Translations under genes and position numbers: made by a program
The notes under the pieces: model-generated
What the model was told of the DNA's origin: nothing
The model's input: the letters and a program-made list of their open reading frames with translations, nothing else
Database searches by the model: none
Assembly: GCA_900771425.1 (NCBI GenBank)
Contig: CAAGNV010000068.1
Location: forward strand, 1-26,574
Length of the DNA stretch: 26,574 nucleotides
Source of the DNA: Bacteroidaceae bacterium
GTDB taxonomy: Bacteria > Bacteroidota > Bacteroidia > Bacteroidales > Bacteroidaceae
Reading direction: 5' to 3'
Shown: one piece after another, positions 8,146-16,402 of the stretch
Numbering within the stretch: position 1 is the first letter of the stretch
How the letters are laid out: every line of letters starts with the position of its first letter

Positions 8146-8442
8146 ATGTTGTTAGAACCCTACATAGAACAGATTAAGACTTTGTGCAAGAAGTACAGGG
8201 TCAGGACGCTGTCTGTGTTTGGGTCGGTTCTTACTCCACGGTTTAATCAGCATAGCGATGTTGACCTATTAGTTGACTTCAACGATGTTGATCCTGCTGA
8301 TTATGCAGACAATTACTTGTCGCTGAAGCATGAATTAGAGAATCTCTTTCAGCGTGAGGTTGACCTGATTGAAGATAGCGGCATCATAAACTCCATCTTC
8401 CGTAAAAACGTGAACCGTACAAAACAAGTTATTTATGGATGA
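8146..8442 (+). CDS. mntA: MntA-like nucleotidyltransferase antitoxin
   Basis: A 98-residue minimal nucleotidyltransferase. The catalytic signature G-S-x10-D-x-D is complete: Gly26, Ser27, Asp38, Asp40 (VFGSVL ... SDVDLLVDF). A third acidic residue lies in REVDLIED further on. In characterised MntA/HepT pairs this enzyme AMPylates a tyrosine of the HEPN toxin and thereby neutralises it; the cytoplasmic partner is the next gene, which overlaps by 8 nt. Order and overlap are typical of the module. It is preceded by the leader element rather than by a recognisable promoter, so transcription may depend on upstream read-through. Confidence 0.9.
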   Translation: MLLEPYIEQIKTLCKKYRVRTLSVFGSVLTPRFNQHSDVDLLVDFNDVDPADYADNYLSLKHELENLFQREVDLIEDSGIINSIFRKNVNRTKQVIYG

Positions 8443-8773
8443 GAGAGTTGCTAAATACTTGGAGGATGTGCTGAATGCATGCAATGAAGTTGAAGCGTTC
8501 TTTGATGGGCAACCTAAGTTGTTTGATGAATTCAAAGGCAATATGCTGAAACGTCGTGCCGTAGAACGCAATGTGGAGATAATGGGTGAGGCCATCAACA
8601 AAATGATGAAGATAGACCCTGACTTGCAATTGGCAAATGCACGGGCTATCGTTGACACTCGTAATAGAGTGATTCATAGTTACGACAATGTTACCCCTGA
8701 ATTCTTGTGGAGTTTAGTCGTACGCCACATCCCTCAACTAAAGATAGATGTCGAACGGTTGATGATAGAGTGA
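8435..8773 (+). CDS. hepT: HepT-like HEPN-domain ribonuclease toxin
   Basis: A 112-residue all-helical HEPN protein. The RNase motif R-x4-H-x-Y is present as Arg76, Asn77, His81, Tyr83 (TRNRVIHSY). The tyrosine is the residue that MntA-type partners AMPylate in characterised systems. It starts inside the antitoxin gene (8-nt overlap), so the pair is translationally coupled. Length and the ERNVEIMGEAINK helix fit the HepT family. Expected activity is cleavage of RNA such as tRNA when not modified; all key residues are intact, so the module is probably active. Confidence 0.9.
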   Translation: MDERVAKYLEDVLNACNEVEAFFDGQPKLFDEFKGNMLKRRAVERNVEIMGEAINKMMKIDPDLQLANARAIVDTRNRVIHSYDNVTPEFLWSLVVRHIPQLKIDVERLMIE

Positions 8774-8793
8774 ACACTGACTGACAACTGACC

Positions 8794-8858
8794 TCCGTGT
8801 AAACCAACCACGGAACATACGAACATAACGAAATTGAAAACAACTAAATAACTAAATA
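8794..8858 (+). repeat. Cassette leader element, copy 2
   Basis: Runs from the TCCGTG hairpin to the start codon at 8859 of the antitoxin gene. It matches 15983-16047 (before mqsR) with only three differences, and the identity extends through ATGGCA of both coding regions (71 bp in total). Two unrelated TA modules therefore share one 5' leader. Confidence 0.9.
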
Positions 8859-9116
8859 ATGGCATCAACATATACAGTATCTCCAACAGAATTGATTGTG
8901 ACGATTGATGACCAGTCGATGGTGAAGAAGATAAGGCAGGCGCTGCAACTTATGAAGGGCGTTACCAGTGTGAAGGTGAAGCGACACAAGTCCACTGAAG
9001 AACTTATCTTGAATTCATCTGCATACAAAGAGTCAATGAAGGATGTAGAGCAAGGGCATGTATTCGAAGCAGCCAGTGTTGACGATATGTTCAAACAGAT
9101 ACTTGCCGATGTATAG
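8859..9116 (+). CDS. Putative antitoxin of a YafQ-type module
   Basis: An 85-residue protein (begins MASTYTVSPTELIVTIDD) with no recognised DNA-binding motif that I can see. The N-terminal half looks like alternating strand and helix with basic residues (KKIRQALQLMKG, KVKRHKS); the C-terminal half is acidic and helical, as in antitoxins that wrap their toxin. It is assigned by position: it directly precedes and overlaps (8 nt, ATGTATAG) a clear YafQ toxin. It is not obviously a DinJ/RelB homologue. The start codon abuts the shared leader element. Confidence 0.7.
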   Translation: MASTYTVSPTELIVTIDDQSMVKKIRQALQLMKGVTSVKVKRHKSTEELILNSSAYKESMKDVEQGHVFEAASVDDMFKQILADV

Positions 9117-9381
9117 CGTAAGATATACTGCTCAATTCAAGAAAGACTTGAAGTTGTGTGTCAAGAGAGGATTGGATATCGATCTCATACGAACTGCAAT
9201 CACGATATTGACCGAGAGCGGGAAATTGCCACCAGCGTATAAACCACATGTGCTGCATGGCAAACGTGCAGGTCAGTGGGAATGCCATATTAAACCGGAT
9301 TGGTTAATGGTGTGGGAACAAAGTGATGAAGAACTGACCATCCTGATGTTGAATACAGGTACACACTCCGATCTGTTCTGA
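9109..9381 (+). CDS. yafQ: YafQ-family mRNA interferase toxin
   Basis: A 90-residue RelE-superfamily toxin. The residues that form the YafQ active site in E. coli have counterparts: His47, His50, His60, Asp64, Trp65, His86 and Phe90 (HVLHGKRAGQWECHIKPDW and NTGTHSDLF). YafQ cleaves mRNA on the ribosome. I prefer the ATG at 9109 (MYSVRYTAQFKKDLK) over an in-frame ATG at 9058, because it gives the family length and begins at the conserved Y-x-V-x-x-T-x-x-F-K-K-D-L strand. It overlaps the antitoxin stop by 8 nt. The complete motif set suggests a functional toxin. Confidence 0.92.
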   Translation: MYSVRYTAQFKKDLKLCVKRGLDIDLIRTAITILTESGKLPPAYKPHVLHGKRAGQWECHIKPDWLMVWEQSDEELTILMLNTGTHSDLF

Positions 9382-9414
9382 ATCTTTCGAACAGGAAACG
9401 AGTGAAGACCTATA

Positions 9415-9443
9415 AACCACGGAACATACGAACATAACGAAAT
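9415..9443 (+). repeat. Cassette leader element, copy 3
   Basis: AACCACGGAACATACGAACA and the following TAACGAAATA recur here, 33 nt after the yafQ stop. The left half of the hairpin is lost. It leads into the ATTCGTAA-type tandem repeats upstream of the next gene pair. Confidence 0.8.
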
Positions 9444-9456
9444 AGTAATTCGTAAC

Positions 9457-9532
9457 TCGTAATTCGTAATTAATAACAACTAGTAATTCGTAACTCGTAA
9501 TTCGTAATTAATAACAATTCGTAATTAATAAC
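9457..9532. repeat. 76-bp direct repeat, left copy
   Basis: Exact 76-bp match to 10449-10524, offset 992. It is made of TAATTCGTAA and TTAATAACAA modules and itself contains internal tandem repetition (AGTAATTCGTAACTCG units from 9443). The two copies bracket the gene pair 9543-10366. Confidence 0.93.
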
Positions 9533-9542
9533 AACTCATAAC

Positions 9543-9965
9543 ATGTGTCAAACAGCATTGATATCGCGCAATATGGTGCGTATGAGCAAACGCACATACA
9601 GCCATAGATTGGATATACTGATACCCAATACTTACAGAGTCAGTCAGCTTGCACGGCTCAATAGGGACTTGGATAATCTGTATGAGTTGCTATATTCGCA
9701 GTGGCGTACGGTGACTGAGGAAGATTATAAGTCTCTTGAAGGATTGTTCAAGGTGCTCCTTGATACCATAAAAGGATTGTACGACACTTGTCGGAAAGCA
9801 CCGAAAGAACTCGGCCTTAAGACGGAAACTAAAAAATTAGGCATGAATTATGCAGCTTTGCACGAGATAAACAGCAATATCTTGAATTTCTGTATCAAAG
9901 CCCCGAGAAATCAGGAACTAAAGGCTGCTCTTGCAAAAGCTGGTGAAATGATGAAACAGTTGTGA
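9543..9965 (+). CDS. Hypothetical protein, putative antitoxin partner
   Basis: A 140-residue, apparently all-helical soluble protein that I do not recognise. It is rich in Leu, Lys and Glu, without signal peptide or catalytic motif (SQLARLNRDLDNLYELLYSQW and AALHEINSNILNFCIKAP are typical stretches). Starts at 9573 or 9582 (MSKRTYSHRLD) are equally likely, since residues 1-13 look unlike the rest. Its stop overlaps the next start (TGATG), so the two form a coupled pair in the place where other modules hold an antitoxin and toxin. The pair is framed by the 76-bp direct repeats. An antitoxin role is inferred only from context. Confidence 0.6.
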   Translation: MCQTALISRNMVRMSKRTYSHRLDILIPNTYRVSQLARLNRDLDNLYELLYSQWRTVTEEDYKSLEGLFKVLLDTIKGLYDTCRKAPKELGLKTETKKLGMNYAALHEINSNILNFCIKAPRNQELKAALAKAGEMMKQL

Positions 9966-10366
9966 TGATAGACTTTAAGACGATAAAGTATTTTCGGCAA
10001 CGCCTTCTTGCATTGAAATCTGTCCGTCGGGGTGTATATGCTACTGTTGAAGATGAAATCAGAAGAGAGTTTGCTGATAAGCCAATAGAAGAAATCCGCA
10101 TCAATAATGACATGGTGCTGATAGATGCTGATTCAGTAGTGATAAAGCTACGCTTGCCAGACAAAAAACATAAACTTGCAAGGAAAGATGGGTACAGGCT
10201 GATATACTTAGTGTCAAAAGTGAATCCTGTGGTAGCTTTTCTCGATATTTATCCGAAGAATGGCCCCATGCAGCAACTTGACGAAGATGATGAAGCGTTG
10301 CGACAATTGGTTTGTGCTTTCAATATCGAAGTCGAGTCTAACGTGATTGAAGACTATCCGATGTAA
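9965..10366 (+). CDS. RelE-like putative toxin
   Basis: A 133-residue basic protein. Its C-terminal half has the pattern of the RelE/ParE fold: KKHKLARKDGYRLIYLVSK then PVVAFLDIYPKNG, that is G-x-R-L-I-Y followed by a strand ending in I-Y-x-K. The N-terminal helix pair (FRQRLLALKSVRRGVYATVEDEIRREF) also fits. It is longer than classical RelE. I chose the ATG at 9965, 1 nt overlapping the previous stop; a GTG at 9962 would add one residue. Toxin function is inference. It could instead be a RelE-like protein of unknown action. Confidence 0.55.
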   Translation: MIDFKTIKYFRQRLLALKSVRRGVYATVEDEIRREFADKPIEEIRINNDMVLIDADSVVIKLRLPDKKHKLARKDGYRLIYLVSKVNPVVAFLDIYPKNGPMQQLDEDDEALRQLVCAFNIEVESNVIEDYPM

Positions 10367-10400
10367 TCCGTGAGAAACAAACCACGGAACACCCGTAAAT
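10367..10400 (+). repeat. Cassette leader element, degenerate copy
   Basis: The hairpin TCCGTG/CACGGA (10367-10372 and 10383-10388) starts immediately after the TAA of the RelE-like gene. Only AACA remains of the distal part before it passes into ATAGTAATTCGTAA repeats. It lies upstream of a fimbrillin gene. Confidence 0.75.
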
Positions 10401-10448
10401 AGTAATTCGTAAATAGTAATTCGTAAATAGTAAATCGTAATTCGTAAT

Positions 10449-10524
10449 TCGTAATTCGTAATTAATAACAACTAGTAATTCGTAACTCGTAATTCGTAAT
10501 TAATAACAATTCGTAATTAATAAC
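10449..10524. repeat. 76-bp direct repeat, right copy
   Basis: Identical to 9457-9532. It ends 3 nt before the ATG of the fimbrillin gene at 10528, so it also serves as that gene's 5' leader. Further ATAGTAATTCGTAA units occupy 10398-10448. Confidence 0.93.
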
Positions 10525-10527
10525 CAT

Positions 10528-12798
10528 ATGAAAAAATCACTTCTCTTTGCAGCTGCAACATTGGTATTGGCAGGCTGCTCAAACGATGACGTACTTTCAC
10601 TCAAGAACCCTGACGTGGAAGGACCAGTTGCTATCCGTGTTTCAACAGGTACGAAGGGCACCGTCACACGTGCCGACAAGACCGGTCAGGAAGCTGCCGA
10701 ACTACTCGGCGAGAACTTCGTAGTCGAAGGCATCAAGGGCGACGGCTCAAGCAAGACCGAAGTGATTGACCACTATAACGTGAACTACGTCGCTGGTACT
10801 GCCGGATCGACCGACTCCAACACCACCGACTGGGAATACGTAGGCCAGGACATCAACGCTCTCACCAACGTGGTGGCACAGGCCATCAAGTACTGGGACT
10901 TCAGCCAACCACAGTACGACTTCATCGCCTTCTCGAAGGGTAAGAATACTGAAGCCATCGACGAGTACTTCAGCCGTGCCGACGCATCAAAGCTCGGTAC
11001 TACCGATGCCGTATATACGGTGAAGGGTAGTGTGGCAGACCTCAAGAAGTGCTACGTTGCTGACCTCGTGACAGTGAAGAAGGCTGACTACAACGATGCC
11101 ATCGTAACTCCTAAGTTCCGCAACATGGGAGCAAAGGTACGTGTCGCTTTCTATGAGACTGTACCTGGATACTCTGTCAAGGACCTCGAGTTCTACCTCG
11201 ACGGCAAGAAGATCGTAGCCGAAAACACTTCTGCCAAGGCTGCACTCTACACCGCTGGCAAGGAACTCCCTGGAGGCACAGGAGTCATCTCTGTCACCTT
11301 CCCTACAGTCAACAACGAGTCTGACCTCGACAACAACAAGGCTCACATCTCATTCAAGGCTGACGACGCTGCCGATAAGGAATCTGTCGTTACATTCGAC
11401 GAACTCAACTATGTGATTGGCAAGGAACTCGGCGAGAAGTCTGACGGCAAGTACCTCGGACGTGCTTCGTCTGAGGCTACATACGCAGGCGACATCACCG
11501 CTGCCGACGCTGCATACCAGCTCGTACTCCCTACAGGTACTGGTCATGCTCTCAACCTCCGCGTATCTTATACCCTCGAACCAATCGACGGTAGCGAGGA
11601 GACCATTCGCGTAACCGGAGCAAGCGCCATCGTTCCTGCTGCTTACAGCAACTGGCAGCCTAACTACGCTTACACTTACATCTTCAAGATATCACAGAGC
11701 ACCAACGGTACTACAGGTCACTCAGGCGACCCTGACGACCCAACCGACGAGAGCGACCCTGCTGGTCTCTTCCCAATCACCTTCGACGCTATCATCATGG
11801 ATGACGTAGAAGGCGGCGTTCAGGAGACAATCACAGAGGTAGGCAAGCCTGCAATCACTACTTACCAGAACGGTATCGTAGTAACCGAAAACGACGAATA
11901 CAAGGCAGGCAACATCTACGCTGTAGTAGAAGACGGACGTCAGCTCTACGACGCAGCCGACAAGGGGAACACCGTAGGTTTCGTACAGCTCTTCACCGCA
12001 ACTATCGACGCAGGAGCACTCCAGGCTCTCAGCGAGACTACCGTTGCCAACTGCTTCAATAACGGCAAGAAGGTAGGTGACGTCATCTCCGTTACCGACG
12101 CCAACGGCAAGAAACTCTCACTCACTAAGGTGACATCAGGATTCGGCGTTCAGGACAACATACCTGCTGCCGATGCACCTCACGGCGTGAACATCGACGT
12201 GTCGAATGCCAAGATCGTGGCTGCTTCTGCCAAGACATACGTGTTCCAGACTCTGACCGTTCCGGCTGTATATAACCAAGTACCGGCAGGCGACCGCTAC
12301 CACGAAGGCATCACATACTACTCTGACGAACTCGGCACAGTAGTCACTCCTGCCAAGGCATCAACCAAACTCTCTGACTTCTACGTAGTGCTCTCACCAG
12401 CTCAGGATGCAGAGTACGCTTCAACACCAGAGCCTGCAGGTGCCAAGTACTACTGGACTGACGGCATCAAGTACTACACTCGTACAGGTACAGGCACAAC
12501 TGCAGACCCTTACGTTTACACAGAGAAGACTGACCTCGTTGACGGCGCATCAGTCGAAGGACTCTACCGACTCATCAACCCTGCTCAGCCTGCTACATAC
12601 ATCAAGACAACCGAGACTTACTACGATGCAGCAATCAGCTCGACCGAATACGACATCAACCCATTCTACAAGAAGGTAGGCAACGACTATGTCAAGGTAG
12701 AACTCTCTGAACTCGTACTTGGCGACCTCGTAGCCAACCCAACATACACACGTGCATCAAAGGCACAGTACGGCTATAAGCTGATCAAGGTAGAATAA
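10528..12798 (+). CDS. Fimbrillin family protein, two-domain with Tyr/Thr-rich tail
   Basis: A 756-residue lipoprotein: lipobox L-A-G-C (Cys17) and maturation motif V-T-R-A-D with Arg48. The pilin domain (about 50-420) shares YNVNYVAGTAGSTDSN, YWDFSQPQYDFIAFSKG, YETVPGYSVKDLEFY and WQPNYAYTYIFKIS with the 5212 product. A Gly/Asp-rich linker (GHSGDPDDPTDESDP) precedes LFPITFDAI. The second domain (about 435-570) runs from ITEVGKPAITTYQNG to KTYVFQTL. The variable tail (572-748) contains the short repeat theme Y-N-Q-V-P-A-G and several YY pairs, and ends YGYKLIKVE. Codons are GC-rich at third positions, unlike the 5212 paralogue despite strong protein similarity. Confidence 0.88.
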   Translation: MKKSLLFAAATLVLAGCSNDDVLSLKNPDVEGPVAIRVSTGTKGTVTRADKTGQEAAELLGENFVVEGIKGDGSSKTEVIDHYNVNYVAGTAGSTDSNTTDWEYVGQDINALTNVVAQAIKYWDFSQPQYDFIAFSKGKNTEAIDEYFSRADASKLGTTDAVYTVKGSVADLKKCYVADLVTVKKADYNDAIVTPKFRNMGAKVRVAFYETVPGYSVKDLEFYLDGKKIVAENTSAKAALYTAGKELPGGTGVISVTFPTVNNESDLDNNKAHISFKADDAADKESVVTFDELNYVIGKELGEKSDGKYLGRASSEATYAGDITAADAAYQLVLPTGTGHALNLRVSYTLEPIDGSEETIRVTGASAIVPAAYSNWQPNYAYTYIFKISQSTNGTTGHSGDPDDPTDESDPAGLFPITFDAIIMDDVEGGVQETITEVGKPAITTYQNGIVVTENDEYKAGNIYAVVEDGRQLYDAADKGNTVGFVQLFTATIDAGALQALSETTVANCFNNGKKVGDVISVTDANGKKLSLTKVTSGFGVQDNIPAADAPHGVNIDVSNAKIVAASAKTYVFQTLTVPAVYNQVPAGDRYHEGITYYSDELGTVVTPAKASTKLSDFYVVLSPAQDAEYASTPEPAGAKYYWTDGIKYYTRTGTGTTADPYVYTEKTDLVDGASVEGLYRLINPAQPATYIKTTETYYDAAISSTEYDINPFYKKVGNDYVKVELSELVLGDLVANPTYTRASKAQYGYKLIKVE

Positions 12799-12905
12799 TA
12801 GGATGGATAGGGCGACAGGACTAATAAGTCTCATAAGACTCATTGGACCCATTTGCCTTATCCCCCCATTAGCCCCATAACACTCCCATATAATCAATTG
12901 ATTAA

Positions 12906-15900
12906 ATGAATAAACGCTCTTACATATTCCTGACAATGGCAGCACTCCTTGGCGGATGTGCCAGCGACGACTATATTGGTGACATCCCGTTGAATGGCGG
13001 CGATGTAATCACTATGGGCATGAAGGAAAAGAAGATAACACGTGCCGACAAGACTGGTGCTGATGCTGCAGCCGACCTTGGCAACAACTTCGTTGTGACG
13101 GGGTATCGTCAGATTGGAGACGGTGGCACAGGTACTACCATCGACTGCATCTTCGACCACTATAACGTGAACTATCTGAAGTCTTCTGCCAAGTCAACCG
13201 TGTCAAACACTACTGGATGGGAATATGTAGGACAGGCAGTCAATTCACTCTCTACGGCAAAGGAACAGACAGTCAAGTACTGGGACACCTCTGCCTACAA
13301 GTATTACTTCGTTGCATTCTCGAAAGGGCAGGGCGTTGCCGATGCCTCAGGCAATAAGACATACGCCACGTTCGGAAAAGTGCAGTCTGACAAACTCGGT
13401 TGGGATAATATTCATGATGCACTGAATGCCGAGACATCTGCATTCACCATCACAGGTACTGTCGATCAGCTCAACGAAGCTTACTTCTCCGACCTCGTAT
13501 CGGTAGCCTATAATGACTTCAAGACAACCACCGTCACACCGCGTTTCCGTCGTGTCGGTGCAAAACTGCGTATTGCACTTTACGAGACCATCCCTGGCTA
13601 TTCTGTCACAGATGTCAAGTTCTATACTTCGGATGGCGATGCTGCACCTAACGGCACACCGAAGCTCTATGCCGCTTCTAAAATATTCCCAACAGGCACA
13701 GGTACTGTCTATGTGGGTTATCCAAACAAGGACAAATCAACAGAGAATTACTACCTGAAAGCCTTGACTAACTTTAAGTCAGATTCAGGCGATTATACAT
13801 CATCACTCTCATTCTCTCCACTGACTTACGGAGCATTGGAGAAGCACGAGAAGGTAACCGATGATGTATATCTTGGCCGTACAACAGCCACAGCATCATA
13901 TTCAGGCGAGACAGCAGCCGAAGCCTACATCAACGTAACTCCTTCAAGCGCCACAAGCATTTTTCCTCTTACACTTAAGTGCGACTACACACTTGTACCG
14001 GTTGACGGCGCAGGCGAGACAATCCATGTGTTCGGTGCAACGGCTCTCGTTCCGCCGGCATACACCAACTGGGCTTCGAACTATGCATACACCTACATCT
14101 TCAAGATCACTGATCAGACCGACGGAAAGGCTGGAACATCAGAAACCGACTATGCAGGACTTTACCCAATCACCTTCGATGCTGTCGAGAAGACAGATGT
14201 TGATGATGGCTACGAAGAGACAGTCAGCACACTCGGTTCACAGGCTCCAACCATCACCACGTACCAGAAGGGTGCAGCCATCACGGAGAATGGCGAGAAC
14301 ATCTATAATGCTGGTGTAATTTATGTAACTGTCTATGACAACGAAGTGAAGGCGTTGACCGTAGGCAAGACATCAGATTCTAACATCAGCCTTTTCGAAA
14401 TCACTCAAGAAGGTGGCAAGAAGGGTGACATCACCGAAACTGTCGTGAAGAGCTGCATTGAGGCTGCTGGCGACAATACCAAAGATAGTTATGGCAAGTA
14501 TAACTATGACCCTAATAATACTGCCAACACAGTCTCACTGACCCGCGTAAATGATAAGCTGACCGCTGTCGATAAGATTCCAAGTGCACATTCTCCGTTC
14601 GGCACCGACATCACCGTCAACGGAGCCAAGTTTACTGCCGAAGAAAACAAACTGTATGCCATCCAGTACAAGAACGCAGAAGGCAAATACACATATAAAG
14701 TCCTCGGTGTCGGCGACGTCAAGATGTATTATTATGTGAATTATACAGCTAATTCAGGAGATATTTATTTCAGCGACCAAGATGATGCTAATTCATATGG
14801 TTATGAAAGATATAATGACTATTGGGGCGTATGCGATATGCTGGAAAGTGGACCGCTTGGCGAATGGATGTGGAGCTCCAAAATTCCAGGTGTTCCTGAA
14901 GTCCTACCACAGGAAGCTAAAGCTTCATTTGGTGGAGCTGAATTGCGAATAAAAGAATCATTAGCAAAATCAAAAGAAGTAGGTGGAATAATTGAGGGTC
15001 AGTTGCTTTTTGACGGCACTGTCACTGCTTTGGATTTCTCTTTCTGTGATGTGAATGACTTGTTGAGTATCGAACTGCCTTCAACATTAACACGTATAGG
15101 CCCTTATGCATTTGAATATACAAGTTTGTCAGAAATCTCAATACCGAAAAATGTAGAAACAATCGGCGCATCTGCATTTGAATCCTGCGGTAATCTCCAA
15201 ACTGTAGATTTTTCCAAATGTACCAAGTTGTCATCGATAGGGAATTATGCGTTTGGATGCATGTCCTCCGATGTGATGATTTTGAATAATGTAGTGCTTC
15301 CTAATTCGCTAAGAACAATTGGAACATTGGCTTTTTATAATTGTGATATGTTGACAAATATTAAATTGAATGAAGGATTGGAGACAATAGGAGCGAATGC
15401 ATTTGCCAATTGTAATCTTTTAACAAAATTAGTAATCCCTTCAACAGTCACTAAGATAGGTAATAATATATTAGATGCCTCTCAAAATGTATCAACAATT
15501 TATTTACCAGAGTATATGACTGGTGAACTTTGTGAGAATGCATTCGTTAATTGTGGTAACACAGCATCTTCAACCAATGTTGTGTTATATGAATGTGCAG
15601 AAAAAGTTGGAGACTTGGTGATTGGAAAGAAAAGTTTTTTTGGTATTGGTCCTACTGGAAACTCGGGTATGATTGTTTTGCCACGAAATGTAACAGAACT
15701 TGGTCCTGAAGTTTTTGGCTCATCATTTAATACCATAGTTTTTCTTTCAGAGACTCCTCCGACAATTAGTGGTAAAAAAGATACATTCAATAACGTGCCT
15801 GCAGGTACTAAAATTTATGTCCCAACAGGTTGCTCTTCTGCTTATTCTACTGCTTGGGGTGATAAAATAAAAGATGAAAAAGGCATTCCGCTTGCTGAAA

Positions 15901-15956
15901 TCGTTGAAGGCACCCCTACTGGTTTCAAAATATACACAAAGAGTGAACTTCCATAA
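12906..15956 (+). CDS. Fimbrillin fused to a BspA-like leucine-rich-repeat domain
   Basis: A 1016-residue lipoprotein, the largest in the locus: lipobox L-G-G-C (Cys18), maturation motif I-T-R-A-D with Arg46. Pilin domain about 50-425, second domain about 430-590 (ITTYQKGAAITENGEN to LYAIQY). At about residue 598 comes YTYKVLGV, the counterpart of the YKVIKV motif that ends the paralogues, but here the frame continues. Residues about 708-985 hold BspA-type LRRs (LTRIGPYAF, ETIGASAFESCGNLQ, RTIGTLAFYNCDML, ETIGANAFANCNLL) and the typical end FLSETPPTI ... KIYVPTGCSSAYSTAW. BspA-type LRR proteins bind host matrix and other bacteria. DNA turns distinctly AT-rich from about 14725, exactly where the added domain starts. 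A tip adhesin is the natural guess. Confidence 0.9.
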   Translation: MNKRSYIFLTMAALLGGCASDDYIGDIPLNGGDVITMGMKEKKITRADKTGADAAADLGNNFVVTGYRQIGDGGTGTTIDCIFDHYNVNYLKSSAKSTVSNTTGWEYVGQAVNSLSTAKEQTVKYWDTSAYKYYFVAFSKGQGVADASGNKTYATFGKVQSDKLGWDNIHDALNAETSAFTITGTVDQLNEAYFSDLVSVAYNDFKTTTVTPRFRRVGAKLRIALYETIPGYSVTDVKFYTSDGDAAPNGTPKLYAASKIFPTGTGTVYVGYPNKDKSTENYYLKALTNFKSDSGDYTSSLSFSPLTYGALEKHEKVTDDVYLGRTTATASYSGETAAEAYINVTPSSATSIFPLTLKCDYTLVPVDGAGETIHVFGATALVPPAYTNWASNYAYTYIFKITDQTDGKAGTSETDYAGLYPITFDAVEKTDVDDGYEETVSTLGSQAPTITTYQKGAAITENGENIYNAGVIYVTVYDNEVKALTVGKTSDSNISLFEITQEGGKKGDITETVVKSCIEAAGDNTKDSYGKYNYDPNNTANTVSLTRVNDKLTAVDKIPSAHSPFGTDITVNGAKFTAEENKLYAIQYKNAEGKYTYKVLGVGDVKMYYYVNYTANSGDIYFSDQDDANSYGYERYNDYWGVCDMLESGPLGEWMWSSKIPGVPEVLPQEAKASFGGAELRIKESLAKSKEVGGIIEGQLLFDGTVTALDFSFCDVNDLLSIELPSTLTRIGPYAFEYTSLSEISIPKNVETIGASAFESCGNLQTVDFSKCTKLSSIGNYAFGCMSSDVMILNNVVLPNSLRTIGTLAFYNCDMLTNIKLNEGLETIGANAFANCNLLTKLVIPSTVTKIGNNILDASQNVSTIYLPEYMTGELCENAFVNCGNTASSTNVVLYECAEKVGDLVIGKKSFFGIGPTGNSGMIVLPRNVTELGPEVFGSSFNTIVFLSETPPTISGKKDTFNNVPAGTKIYVPTGCSSAYSTAWGDKIKDEKGIPLAEIVEGTPTGFKIYTKSELP

Positions 15957-15982
15957 TCCTCGGATATAGAAGCAAAATACAA

Positions 15983-16047
15983 TCCGTGTAAACAGACCAC
16001 GGAACATACGAAAATAACGAAATTGAAAACAACTAAATAACTAAATA
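15983..16047 (+). repeat. Cassette leader element, copy before mqsR
   Basis: Hairpin TCCGTG/CACGGA (15983-15988 and 15998-16003), then ACATACGAAAATAACGAAAT and a stretch ending ACTAAATAACTAAATA at the start codon 16048. Matches 8794-8858 at 62 of 65 positions. Confidence 0.9.
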
Positions 16048-16395
16048 ATGGCAACAATAAGGACGAGGGAAGATGTAGAATTGTTTCTTCAGCAGTTTCT
16101 GCCGAAGTTCAATGTGTGGGGGATACTTTTCCTTGACAGGGAAAAGAATCAAGAAACCTTGAAGTTGCTGGATATGGCACCTCACATGCGAGAAGATATC
16201 ATTCGCTCTATCGATGTAGTCGATTATGTCGAGACAATACAGGACATGATGTCATGGGGAGATATGTGGGTGTTTGGCAAAGATGTAAAAGGAACAGATC
16301 TGTATATAAAGATTGCGATGGGGCAACCCGCTGCTCACACCATTTGCATATCTTTTCATATTGCAGAGCATCCGATTACTTACGCATTCAAATAA
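16048..16395 (+). CDS. mqsR: MqsR-family ribosome-independent mRNA interferase toxin
   Basis: A 115-residue protein of the MqsR type. The C-terminal half aligns by eye with E. coli MqsR: WGDMWVFGKDVKGTDLYIKIAM and TICISFH correspond to the strands around the catalytic Tyr81; here this is Tyr86, with Lys81 and Lys88 nearby. MqsR cleaves mRNA, mainly at GC-containing triplets in E. coli. The toxin-first gene order and the following MqsA-like gene 7 nt downstream support the call. The start codon abuts a leader nearly identical to that of the unrelated YafQ module. Confidence 0.82.
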   Translation: MATIRTREDVELFLQQFLPKFNVWGILFLDREKNQETLKLLDMAPHMREDIIRSIDVVDYVETIQDMMSWGDMWVFGKDVKGTDLYIKIAMGQPAAHTICISFHIAEHPITYAFK

Positions 16396-16402
16396 ATAGA
16401 GA

